A DNA stretch of 64,000 bases, taken from NCBI GenBank assembly GCA_965116345.1, contig OZ220680.1, positions 3,968,001 to 4,032,000 of the forward strand. Direction: 5' to 3'. Source of the DNA: VXYL01 sp965116345 (GTDB lineage: Bacteria; Pseudomonadota; Gammaproteobacteria; Pseudomonadales; Azotimanducaceae). Both the position numbers and the translations under genes were made by a program. Positions within the stretch are counted from its first letter, which is position 1, and every line of letters begins with the position of its first letter. Under the pieces are notes generated by a model. The model saw only the letters and a list, made by a program, of their open reading frames with translations, had not been told where the DNA came from and did not search any database. This document shows, piece by piece, positions 9,000 through 17,657 of the stretch.

Positions 9000-9575
9000 T
9001 CAGGATGGGCCGTGACCGTCAGATCGCGCTAGCGGCTCCCAGAGCACCTCGGTGTCGGCCAGCGTCCGCGCCAACACGAACAGGTAGTCCGAAAGGCGGT
9101 TGAGAAAGACGCCGGCGCCGGTGTCGGCAAGGTCGCTTGATTCGTCCGCTGCCGCCCACCAGGCGCGTTCGGCACGGCGGACTCCGGCGCGGGCGACATG
9201 CGCTGCGGCTGCCGCCCGCCCGCCGCCCGGCAGGACGAACTCCCGCAGCGGCTCGAGACGCGCGTTGAGTTCCTCGGTGTCCTCGTGCAGGTCTGCTGCG
9301 AGCGACGACCAGTCGATGTCCGAGTGTCCGGTGGCGACGACGGCACCGAGGTCGAAGAGCCGTGCCTGGAGGACGCGGAGCCGCCTGGTGACCGACGCAT
9401 CCGTTTCTTCCGCCAACGCGCCGATGAAGGTATTGGCCTCGTCGAGGGCGCCGGCGAGTTCGATCTTCGCATGATGCTTGGCATAGCGGTGGCCATCGGC
9501 CAGCGATGTCTCCCCCGTGTCGCCGCTCTTGGTGGTGACCCGGTCGATCCGGTTGCGGCGTCTGCGTTCGTTCAT
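9000..9575 (-). CDS. ATP:cob(I)alamin adenosyltransferase, PduO type
   Basis: 191 residues from ATG 9575. The N-terminal RVTTKSGDTGETSLADG motif and the later VLPGGGRAAAAAHVARAGVRRAERAWW and FLNRLSDYLFVLART blocks are the ATP- and corrinoid-binding signatures of the PduO/MMAB family, which makes adenosylcobalamin. The length fits a single-domain member. It is divergent from yajQ (40 bp between starts). No cobalamin-synthesis genes are nearby, so it probably serves salvage or a B12-dependent mutase encoded elsewhere. Confidence 0.93.
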   Translation of the reverse strand: MNERRRRNRIDRVTTKSGDTGETSLADGHRYAKHHAKIELAGALDEANTFIGALAEETDASVTRRLRVLQARLFDLGAVVATGHSDIDWSSLAADLHEDTEELNARLEPLREFVLPGGGRAAAAAHVARAGVRRAERAWWAAADESSDLADTGAGVFLNRLSDYLFVLARTLADTEVLWEPLARSDGHGPS

Positions 9576-9615
9576 GTCAAGATGGCCGTCGTTGCGGACG
9601 GAAAGCGAGTGGATT

Positions 9616-10098
9616 ATGCCTACCTTCGACGTGGTTTCCGAAGTCGATCATCAGGAGGTGCGCAATGCCATCGACCAGTCGATGCGCGAGCTCAGGACGC
9701 GATTCGACTTTCGCGGGGTCGACGCCGGCTTCGAGTTCGACGGCGACACGGTCACGGTATGGGCGCAGGAGGAGTTTCAGGTCGATCAACTGGTCGACAT
9801 CCTGAGGGACAAGCTGACCCGCCGCGCCGTGGACGTCGGCGCCCTGGATCCGCGACCGCTCGAAGCCTCGGGCAAGCAGAAGCGCCAGCCGTTCGGTCTG
9901 AAGCAGGGCATCGACCGCGATTCCAGCAAGCGAATCGTCAAGACCGTGAAGGACACCCGCCTCAAGGTGCAGTCGCAGATCCAGGGCGACAAGGTACGGG
10001 TCACGGGCAAGAAGCGAGACGACCTGCAGGCGGTGATCGCCAAGCTCAAGGACGGCGAGTTCAGCGTACCGCTCCAGTTCAACAACTTCCGCGATTGA
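9616..10098 (+). CDS. yajQ: YajQ-family nucleotide-binding protein
   Basis: 160 residues from ATG 9616, where homology to the family begins (MPTFDVVSEVDHQEVRNAID). Later blocks are TRFDFRGVDAGFEF, a long middle ending DPRPLEASGKQKRQ, the KQGIDRDSSKRIVKTVKDTRLKVQ segment, QGDKVRVTGKKRDDLQAVIA and a PLQFNNFRD end. Members bind nucleotides, including cyclic di-GMP in some species. The target process in this organism is unknown. Confidence 0.95.
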   Translation: MPTFDVVSEVDHQEVRNAIDQSMRELRTRFDFRGVDAGFEFDGDTVTVWAQEEFQVDQLVDILRDKLTRRAVDVGALDPRPLEASGKQKRQPFGLKQGIDRDSSKRIVKTVKDTRLKVQSQIQGDKVRVTGKKRDDLQAVIAKLKDGEFSVPLQFNNFRD

Positions 10099-10104
10099 AC
10101 GGCG

Positions 10105-10170
10105 GCGCTACGGGACCCACCCGTAGGCGCTACGGGATCCACCCGTAGGCGCTACGGGACCCACCCGTAG
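10105..10170. repeat. three 22-bp tandem repeats, each a hairpin
   Basis: Units at 10105-10126, 10127-10148 and 10149-10170 differ only at one base (acc/atc in the loop). Each contains CTACGGG-loop-CCCGTAG, a 7-bp palindromic stem. The third unit lies inside the 3' end of the alkyltransferase-like gene, where it encodes YGWVP and the TAG stop, so the array looks like a triplication of that gene's tail. It fills the gap between the convergent yajQ and atl genes. Confidence 0.85.
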
Positions 10171-10463
10171 CGGTCGAGATTCACCCGACCCTTGGTGAAG
10201 GTCACTCCTTCGTCCCGCAACCGCTGCCGCTGACGCTCCGCGGCGGCTCCTTGTAGGGAGACGCGTCCTGCCGCGTTGATCACGCGATGCCACGGCAGCC
10301 GGCTGTCGGCGGGAAGCCCGGCGAGGCTGCGGCCGACGCGGCGGGCACCACCGGGCAGGCCCGCAAGTTCAGCCACTTGTCCATAGCTCGCGACCCGCCC
10401 GCGTGGAATGCTGGCAACGACGTGCCAGATCTGTTCGTCGGGGGAGGGTTCCGTCCTGAGCAT
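10152..10463 (-). CDS. atl: alkyltransferase-like DNA repair protein
   Basis: 103 residues, the size of stand-alone ATL proteins. It has the helix-turn-helix and DNA-binding region of O6-alkylguanine transferases (RVASYGQVAELAGLPGGARRV) but Trp58 replaces the acceptor Cys (LPWHRVINAAGRVSLQG instead of PCHRV). Such proteins cannot accept the alkyl group; they bind O6-alkylguanine and hand it to nucleotide excision repair. The 3' end of the gene is part of a three-copy 22-bp hairpin array. Confidence 0.93.
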   Translation of the reverse strand: MLRTEPSPDEQIWHVVASIPRGRVASYGQVAELAGLPGGARRVGRSLAGLPADSRLPWHRVINAAGRVSLQGAAAERQRQRLRDEGVTFTKGRVNLDRYGWVP

Positions 10464-10498
10464 TTGCTCGATTGTAGGGTCTTACCGGGGGATCAGGT

Positions 10499-10603
10499 CG
10501 TAGGGGCGACCGCGCGCCTTGACGGGCGCGTTGTGGTCGCCCGTCTTGCCAAAGCGACGCCGTGCGGGTGCCGGCACGGGCGACGACAAGCGTCGCCTCT
10601 ACG
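10499..10603. repeat. REP-like intergenic element, inverted relative to the copy at 8813
   Basis: The ends are CGTAGGGGCGAC (10499) and GTCGCCTCTACG (10592-10603). The first ~48 bases match the reverse complement of 8863-8910 with only a few substitutions, including an identical 19-bp core. Together with the sigma-32/CIRCE region, this accounts for most of the 320-bp gap upstream of groES. Confidence 0.75.
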
Positions 10604-10668
10604 GGGTGCCTCTTCGGTCTAATCCAGCGAGGCGTTCGCCACCGATCGAAGAAAGCCCAAGCAAAGGG

Positions 10669-10697
10669 GTTGAAATCGCGAAATCCGCCCCTATGAT
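10669..10697 (+). promoter_or_regulatory. candidate sigma-32 heat-shock promoter of groESL
   Basis: GTTGAAA (10669-10675) is followed after 12 bp by CCCCTATGA (10688-10696). This fits the RpoH consensus CTTGAAA-N11-16-CCCCATnT with one or two mismatches in each box. The predicted start of transcription falls just before the CIRCE operator, so both heat-shock controls would act on one transcript. Confidence 0.65.
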
Positions 10698-10711
10698 TAG
10701 CGCCGCGTGGA

Positions 10712-10738
10712 TTAGCACTCTCATCTCACGAGTGCTAA
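10712..10738 (+). promoter_or_regulatory. CIRCE operator (HrcA-binding site)
   Basis: TTAGCACTC (10712-10720), a 9-bp spacer and GAGTGCTAA (10730-10738) form the exact CIRCE consensus inverted repeat. It lies 46 bp before groES. HrcA bound here represses groESL in unstressed cells. hrcA itself is not in the window. Confidence 0.97.
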
Positions 10739-10783
10739 TCCATGATCGGATTGGTGTTTGAACAGCATTGGGAGAAGCTAGTC

Positions 10784-11074
10784 ATGAACATCCGACCACT
10801 TCACGACCGTGTGGTCGTGCGCCGCATCGAAGAGGACGCTGTGTCCGCAGGCGGCATCGTATTGCCCGACTCGGCTTCCGAAAAGCCGTCCCAGGGCGAG
10901 ATCCTGGCGGTCGGGCCGGGCAAGGTCGAGGACGATGGCAGCCGGCGGGAGCCGGACGTCAGTGTCGGCGACAAGATCATTTTTGGCCAATACGCCGGTA
11001 GCACGGTGAAGATCGACGGCGAGGAACTTCTGATCCTCTCCGAAACCGAGATCTTCGGCGTGCTCGAAGGCTGA
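10784..11074 (+). CDS. groS: co-chaperonin GroES
   Basis: 96 residues from ATG 10784, the usual length. It opens with MNIRPLHDRVVVRR and contains the mobile-loop region SAGGIVLPDSASEKPSQG, KIIFGQYAG and the C-terminal LLILSETEIFGVLEG. It forms the heptameric lid of the GroEL folding chamber. groEL follows 25 bp later behind a GAGGAGG-type ribosome-binding site. Expression is probably under sigma-32 and HrcA/CIRCE control from the sites upstream. Confidence 0.98.
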   Translation: MNIRPLHDRVVVRRIEEDAVSAGGIVLPDSASEKPSQGEILAVGPGKVEDDGSRREPDVSVGDKIIFGQYAGSTVKIDGEELLILSETEIFGVLEG

Positions 11075-11099
11075 TCGGCGAACTCGAGGAGGAACCGAA

Positions 11100-12740
<1,641 letters not shown>

Positions 12741-12821
12741 CGCGCCTTCGTGGTCTCTCCGGATTTTCGCTACGCGAAGTCCGGAGTCAGACGCCAGGAA
12801 TCGGTCTTCGGACCGACGGGA

Positions 12822-12851
12822 ACCCCGCCTCCGGCGGGGTTTTTGTTTGTT
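12822..12851 (+). terminator. rho-independent terminator of groESL
   Basis: ACCCCGCC (12822-12829), a 3-nt loop and GGCGGGGT form a strong stem, followed by a T-rich run (TTTTTGTTTGTT) at 12840-12851. Confidence 0.9.
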
Positions 12852-12892
12852 ATGATCGAACGACACTGGAATATCCGTTTAGGGGGAGTGCG

Positions 12893-13558
12893 ATGGATTT
12901 CATGGGGTTGTTCGACTATGCCGTGCGTTGGGGTCACTACCTGTTCGGCATCACCTGGATTGGCCTGCTCTACTACTTCAACTTCGTTCAGGGCGGCTAC
13001 ATGGCGGCGGCGTCGGACGAAGCGAAGGTCGATGCGTTCACCAAGCTCGTGCCGAAAGCGTTGTGGTGGTTCCGCTGGGGTGCGTTCTTCACGTTCCTGA
13101 CCGGCCTCTACCTCCTGTACCTCGCCATGACCGGACTGTCGGTCGACATTCTCCTCGCGGCCTTGATGGCGACCCTGATGTTCCTCAACGTGTGGGGCAT
13201 CATCTGGCCGAACCAGAAGATCGTGATCGCCTCCAACGAGTCGGTTCGCGACGGTGGCGAGGCCGATCCCGCAGCCGCCGGGGCCGCCGCCAAGGCGCTT
13301 CTGGCATCGCGCACCAACACCTTCCTGTCGATGCCGATGCTCTTCCTGATGGGATCCCACGGCCACTTCATGCTGGGTGCCATGGGCGATTCGGGGCTCG
13401 GCGGGATGACATCGCTGTGGGTCGGTGTCGTCATCATCGCCGCCATCGAGGCCAATGCGATCTGGGGCAAGACGATGGTCCTGACCACCGTGCGGGGCGT
13501 GATCGTCTCAAGCCTCGTGCTCACCGTCGTCATGGGCTTGATGGTGGCAAACCTCTAG
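12893..13558 (+). CDS. PuuD/urate-oxidase-N-like integral membrane protein
   Basis: 221 residues with about six hydrophobic helices. It begins MDFMGLFDYAVRWGHYLFGITWIGLLYYFNFVQGGY and carries several membrane histidines (RWGHY, GSHGHFMLG) typical of the urate-hydroxylase PuuD family (Pfam Urate_ox_N). The C-terminal cytochrome c domain present in PuuD proper is missing, so urate oxidation is not assured; no other purine-catabolism gene is nearby. AGGGGGAG precedes the ATG. The TAG stop is supplied by the first CTAG of a palindromic repeat (13555-13585). Confidence 0.8.
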   Translation: MDFMGLFDYAVRWGHYLFGITWIGLLYYFNFVQGGYMAAASDEAKVDAFTKLVPKALWWFRWGAFFTFLTGLYLLYLAMTGLSVDILLAALMATLMFLNVWGIIWPNQKIVIASNESVRDGGEADPAAAGAAAKALLASRTNTFLSMPMLFLMGSHGHFMLGAMGDSGLGGMTSLWVGVVIIAAIEANAIWGKTMVLTTVRGVIVSSLVLTVVMGLMVANL

Positions 13559-13585
13559 GGAAGGTCTGAGTAAGACCTTCCCTAG
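13555..13585. repeat. solo 31-bp CTAG palindrome overlapping a stop codon
   Basis: CTAGGGAAGGTCT (13555-13567), loop GAGTA and AGACCTTCCCTAG (13573-13585) give a perfect 13-bp stem. The unit matches the right end of the elements at 26872-27039 and 32697-32854. Bases 13556-13558 are the TAG stop of the upstream gene. Confidence 0.9.
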
Positions 13586-13598
13586 CGCGGTTGCGCTT

Positions 13599-13665
13599 CA
13601 GGCAACCCGTCACCACACGGGTTGCCTGGACGACCTCGAGGTCGCGACCTCCTGAGCGCTAGCGC
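13599..13665. repeat. cluster of three palindromes after the CTAG palindrome
   Basis: CAGGCAACCCGT (13599-13610) pairs with ACGGGTTGCCTG (13617-13628) as a perfect 12-bp stem. GACCTCGAGGTC (13632-13643) and GCGCTAGCGC (13656-13665) are also perfect palindromes. There is no T-run, so this is not a standard terminator. Together with 13555-13585 it makes a four-hairpin array between two tandem genes. Confidence 0.7.
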
Positions 13666-13722
13666 GAAAGTCCGGCAGGCTGCTAGTCTTTTGCAATCTT
13701 TTCTCACACTGGGAGAGTCCTC

Positions 13723-14457
13723 ATGGATCAGGACTCAACACCCACCATCGCAGCGAATCCCGAGGATGCCGGCCGCTACGGTCGAGGCGGTCGGGGCCGG
13801 TCGCGTACGAGCAGCGGTTCGTCGTCGCCGCGGGTAGTCAACGCCCTGCTCGTGGTGCTGATCGCGGGGCTCGCGGGCGCGGGCTGGTTCATCTTCAACC
13901 AACAGGAGCAACTCGCACGGGCGAGCAGGGAATTGGCCGAATCGGACGTTCGCCTCGGCGTCCTGGAGGACCGATTGAGGGCTACGGACGAGAAAGTGAC
14001 GAGTTCCGACACGGAAATCGTCGAGAAGCAGAACGAGTGGATTTCGGAGGTCGACAAACTCTGGGCGAACTACCGTCGTCATCGGGACGACATCGCCGAT
14101 CTCGACAAGAAGACCAAGGCGTTGACGGCGACGCTCAACCGGGTCGACAGCGACACCAAGAACAACGCGGGCAGACTCGCGTCGATGGATGCTGTGCTGT
14201 CGCGCCAGCGCGATGTGGCCGACAAGGTGACGGCGTTGGACATGCAGTCGAAGCGAATGACCAAGGACCTGCAGGACGCGGTGGACAAGGCGAACGCGGC
14301 CTTCCAGTTAGCATCTCGTCTACAGGCTTCGCTGGCGACCAAGGTCGCGGAGAACGATACGGCGATCCGCGCCATCGACGCCCACCGCACGCAGATCAAC
14401 ACCGACATCTCAAGCCTTCGCCGCGACGTCGACGCTCTGCGCATGCGCGTACCGTAA
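13723..14457 (+). CDS. membrane-anchored coiled-coil protein of unknown function
   Basis: 244 residues, ATG 13723 behind GGGAGAG. Residues 1-38 are a Ser/Gly/Arg-rich cytoplasmic tail, 39-58 a single transmembrane helix (ALLVVLIAGLAGAGWFIF), and ~60-244 a nearly uninterrupted coiled coil rich in heptads (LEDRLRATDEKV, VDKLWANYRRHRDD, IDAHRTQINTDISSLRRDVD). The topology predicts a periplasmic coiled coil. I do not recognise the family. It is convergent with the acyltransferase gene, with 11 bp between stops. Confidence 0.8.
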   Translation: MDQDSTPTIAANPEDAGRYGRGGRGRSRTSSGSSSPRVVNALLVVLIAGLAGAGWFIFNQQEQLARASRELAESDVRLGVLEDRLRATDEKVTSSDTEIVEKQNEWISEVDKLWANYRRHRDDIADLDKKTKALTATLNRVDSDTKNNAGRLASMDAVLSRQRDVADKVTALDMQSKRMTKDLQDAVDKANAAFQLASRLQASLATKVAENDTAIRAIDAHRTQINTDISSLRRDVDALRMRVP

Positions 14458-14468
14458 TAGCCTCGTTC

Positions 14469-15350
14469 CTACGAGGCGGTCAGGCGGGCATCCTTGTCCT
14501 TCCAGAGCTGCTCGACCCAATCCCGCATTGCCTCGGGTTCGGCGGACGGTAGCGGCAGCGGACGGATCGCCACGTCCACGTCCGGGCAACGTCCACAGCA
14601 GAAGTCCCAAAAGCCCGGCGCGTCGCCCGGATAGCGGATCGTGACGTCGACCACGCCGTCCATGCGATCGGAAAGGTTCTCCAGAACAAGCCCGAGGCCG
14701 CCGGTCTTCGGGAACAGCAGCGCTTGGTAGGGCGAGTTCTGAGCATCGCGCTTCGCCGGTGTGAAGCGGGTGCCCTCGAGGAAGATCAAGACGCTCGTCG
14801 GACGGTCCCGGAACACCCGGCATGCCCGCAACGTGGCCTCACGGTCCCGCTCGCGCAACCCCGGATCGGCCTCGAGGCGCTCGCGGCTGTAGCGGTGAAC
14901 GTAGGGAAACTCCAGCAACCACATGGCGAGACCGAGGAACGGCAGCCAGATCAGTTCGCGCTTGGTGAAGAACTTGAACTGTGGGATGCGGCCGTAGAGG
15001 GTGAGGACCAGCACGAGAATGTCGGCCCAGGTCTGGTGATTGGACACCACGGCGTACCACGCGTCGCGCCGTAGACCCTCGGCTCGCTCGGCTTCGTGAA
15101 CGCGGCAGATGCCCAGGACCCGCACCATCCACCGTGCGCACACGACCCAGCCATCCATGGCGCGCACCATGGCGTTGCCAAGGGCTATCCGATGTCTTCC
15201 ATTCCTCGGCAGAAACGGACGCGCCAGACCAAGGCAGAATATCAGCGTGCACCAAAGGACGCTGTTCACGATGATGAACGCGAACGCGAGGGTTCCTCGA
15301 AACGACTCGACCACGCCCGTGCAGCCCGGGTTGCCGCTTGCTGAGTCCAT
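14469..15350 (-). CDS. PlsC-family acyltransferase, YihG-like
   Basis: 293 residues from ATG 15350 behind AGGGGGC. After an N-terminal transmembrane helix (AFAFIIVNSVLWCTLIFCLG) come the catalytic HX4D motif NHQTWAD and the acceptor-binding LEGTRFTPAKR motif of glycerol-phosphate-type acyltransferases. The FPYVHRYSRERL spacing and the FFTKRELIWLPFLGLAMWLL block are like the YihG/YihG-related inner-membrane group. It probably acylates lysophosphatidic acid or a related lipid. Its start codon lies 1 bp from the GTG of the divergent aminopeptidase gene. Confidence 0.88.
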   Translation of the reverse strand: MDSASGNPGCTGVVESFRGTLAFAFIIVNSVLWCTLIFCLGLARPFLPRNGRHRIALGNAMVRAMDGWVVCARWMVRVLGICRVHEAERAEGLRRDAWYAVVSNHQTWADILVLVLTLYGRIPQFKFFTKRELIWLPFLGLAMWLLEFPYVHRYSRERLEADPGLRERDREATLRACRVFRDRPTSVLIFLEGTRFTPAKRDAQNSPYQALLFPKTGGLGLVLENLSDRMDGVVDVTIRYPGDAPGFWDFCCGRCPDVDVAIRPLPLPSAEPEAMRDWVEQLWKDKDARLTAS

Positions 15351-15351
15351 T

Positions 15352-16401
15352 GTGCCCCCTGGTCGGCGCAGCGTAAACGCAAAGCTCGTCTTGCCCGTCC
15401 TGCTCGGACTCCTCGTACTGAGTCTCGGCGGTTGCAGCACCGTCGGCTTCTACGCCCAGGCGGCGGCCGGCCAGGCATCGCTGATGTTCTCGCGCCGGGA
15501 TGTCGGAGAAGTGATCGCCGACCCCCGTTCCGACCCCGAAGTCGTGCGCAAGCTTCACTTGGTGGAGAACCTGCTGCACTACGCGGAAGACGAACTGCAT
15601 CTGCCCGTGGGCGGGCGATACCGAAGCTATGTCGAGATCGACGGCGCGCTCCTGTGGAGCGTGGTCGCGGCACCTGAGTTTTCCGTCGACGCGGTTCCTC
15701 GCTGCTACCCGGTGATTGGCTGCGCCGTGTACCGTGGCTACTTCGCCCGAACAAGGGCCGCTCGCGAAGCCGAACGGCTGGGCGTAACCCACGACGTGCT
15801 GATTGCCGAGGTCGCCGCCTATTCGACACTCGGCTGGTTCGACGACCCGATCCTGTCGAGCTTCCTCGGTTACGACGAGGCGGCGCTCGCCGATCTCATC
15901 TTCCACGAGCTTGCCCACAGCGTCGTCTACGTGGCGGGCGACTCGGCGTTCAACGAGTCGTTCGCCGGGTTCGTCGGCAACGAAGGTGCGTTTCGCTGGC
16001 TCGGCCGCGATGGTGGCGACGCGGCCGCCTATCGGCGGAGCCTGGCATCGGCGAGGGCGTATAGCCGCTACCTGGGTGAGTGGAGAGGGCGGCTGGCGGA
16101 CCTCTACGCGCGGCCGGTCGGCAATGCCGCCAAGCGGCAACTCAAGGCCGAGCTGTTCGCAGCGATGCGGCGGGACTACGAGTCGAACCGAGAGCGTCTT
16201 GGGGGTGGGCGATACGATGCCGCCATGGCGGTGCCGTTCAACAACGCGCGCATGGCGCTGATTGCCACCTACGAGGACAACAAGCCGCGGTTCGCGCGAC
16301 TGTTCAGCGAGGTCGGTGAAGATTGGCCGGCGTTCTATGCCGCCGTGAGGAAACTCGGCGCGCGACCTAAGGACGAGCGCTGGGAGAGCGTTGATCGGTA
16401 G
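15352..16401 (+). CDS. putative zinc aminopeptidase lipoprotein
   Basis: 349 residues if started at GTG 15352. That start gives a lipoprotein signal with positive n-region and lipobox LGGC (VLPVLLGLLVLSLGGC), so the protein is probably outer-membrane attached. A gluzincin site is present: HELAH in LIFHELAHSVVYVAGD and the third ligand in FNESFAGFVG. These features match the Pfam Aminopep (DUF2265) family of predicted aminopeptidases. No in-frame ATG exists near the signal, and the GTG lacks a good ribosome-binding site, so the exact start is uncertain. Confidence 0.85.
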   Translation: MPPGRRSVNAKLVLPVLLGLLVLSLGGCSTVGFYAQAAAGQASLMFSRRDVGEVIADPRSDPEVVRKLHLVENLLHYAEDELHLPVGGRYRSYVEIDGALLWSVVAAPEFSVDAVPRCYPVIGCAVYRGYFARTRAAREAERLGVTHDVLIAEVAAYSTLGWFDDPILSSFLGYDEAALADLIFHELAHSVVYVAGDSAFNESFAGFVGNEGAFRWLGRDGGDAAAYRRSLASARAYSRYLGEWRGRLADLYARPVGNAAKRQLKAELFAAMRRDYESNRERLGGGRYDAAMAVPFNNARMALIATYEDNKPRFARLFSEVGEDWPAFYAAVRKLGARPKDERWESVDR

Positions 16402-16560
16402 GGCCGTCCGGGGGGGCGTGCGGGTGGGGCGTGCGGGGACACCCACCCGGGGCCGTGCGGGAAGTGCCGTGCAGTGGGCCGTGCGGGGACACCCACCCCG
16501 GCGGCATCGACGACTGAAGAGGCCGACCACAAAGGTCTCCCCTACGGTTACGATAGGCCG
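16402..16560. repeat. G-rich direct repeats and a REP-like half element
   Basis: Two ~22-bp near-identical segments with GTGCGGGGACACCCACCC end near 16453 and 16499, separated by shorter GCCGTGC-type repeats. The right part (16521-16547) has GGCCGACCACAAAGG followed by TCTCCCCTACGG, which resembles one half of the CGTAGGGG-type elements at 8813, 10499 and 55763. Confidence 0.6.
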
Positions 16561-16578
16561 TCGTTGGTGGAGCTTGGC

Positions 16579-17655
16579 GTGTACGGAACTCGCGGCTGTT
16601 GCGTGATCCTGGCCCTCGCGGTGGGCGCATGCAGCGAGGATGGCGCCTCGGGCCCCGGTGGATTCAGGCCGCAGCCGCCCTTGGTGACCACGGCCGTGGC
16701 GAGGGTCCATCCCCTCGCGGACATCGTCGAGTCGGTCGGCACCACCCGGGCCAACGAGTCGGTCACGGTCACCGCCAAGGTCACCGACCCGATTCGACAC
16801 GTGCGCTTCGAGGACGGCGACTTCGTCGAGCAGGGCGACGTCCTGGTCGAACTCACCAACGAGGAGCAGACCGCGCAGCTCGAGGAGGCCGAGGCCGGTC
16901 TCGAGGATGCCCAGACCCAATACGACCGGTTGAGGGACCTACTCGACCAGCAGAGCATTCCGGTGTCCGACGTGGACGAGGCGCGGGCGCGCCTCTCCGG
17001 TGCCCGGGCCCGCTATCAGGCCATCGTCGCCCGTCTGGACGACCGGCTGATCCGCGCGCCATTCGCCGGCGTACTGGGATTCCGGCAGGTCAGCGCCGGC
17101 AGCCTGATCACGCCGGGCACGTCGATCACGACGCTGGACGACATCTCGGTCATCAAGCTCGACTTCACATTGCCCGAGGTCTATCTCGGTAGCGTGCATG
17201 CGGGGCTCGATCTCACCGCGGCCAGCGCCGCGTTTCCGGACCGGCCGTTCGATGCGGTGGTGCGGACCGTGGGTTCACGGGTCAATCCGGTGACCCGGGC
17301 GATTCAGGTGCGCGCGCACATCGACAATCCGGATGCACTGCTTAGACCCGGCATGTTGATGACGGTCCGTCTCGCCACGGCCAACCGCAACGCCTTGATG
17401 GTGCCGGAAACCGCGCTCCTGCAGCGTGGTGCGGAGACTTTCGTCTATCTTCTCGACGACGGCCGCGCACGAATGAACGTCATCGAACTGGGCGTTCGTC
17501 GCGGCGGTCAGGCGGAGGTGCGCCGGGGCCTGGAACCCGGGCAGGAGGTGATCGCCACGGGACTGATCAACGTACGCAACGGCGGTCCGGTCCGCGTCGC
17601 CGGGAACGACGGCGATGCCGCCGCCCGGCCGCCGCCCGAACCGACCGACGCCTGA
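16579..17655 (+). CDS. RND efflux periplasmic adaptor lipoprotein (HlyD/MFP family)
   Basis: 358 residues from GTG 16579, chosen because GGTGGAG sits 6 bp upstream and because it gives a short lipoprotein signal ending LAVGAC. The order of domains is typical: barrel-sandwich strand (VTVTAKVTDPIRHVRFEDGDFVEQGDVLVEL), an alpha-hairpin (~95-155), the returning lipoyl half (IRAPFAGVLGFRQVSAGSLI), a beta-barrel (DFTLPEVYLGSV) and the membrane-proximal domain ending VIATGLINVRNGGPV. It links the inner-membrane pump encoded 2 bp downstream to an outer-membrane channel not found here. Confidence 0.95.
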   Translation: MYGTRGCCVILALAVGACSEDGASGPGGFRPQPPLVTTAVARVHPLADIVESVGTTRANESVTVTAKVTDPIRHVRFEDGDFVEQGDVLVELTNEEQTAQLEEAEAGLEDAQTQYDRLRDLLDQQSIPVSDVDEARARLSGARARYQAIVARLDDRLIRAPFAGVLGFRQVSAGSLITPGTSITTLDDISVIKLDFTLPEVYLGSVHAGLDLTAASAAFPDRPFDAVVRTVGSRVNPVTRAIQVRAHIDNPDALLRPGMLMTVRLATANRNALMVPETALLQRGAETFVYLLDDGRARMNVIELGVRRGGQAEVRRGLEPGQEVIATGLINVRNGGPVRVAGNDGDAAARPPPEPTDA

Positions 17656-17657
17656 AC

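Noticed and set aside
14839..16920. 693-codon antisense frame covering parts of three genes
   Set aside because: It crosses the acyltransferase, aminopeptidase and efflux-adaptor genes and has no recognisable domain.
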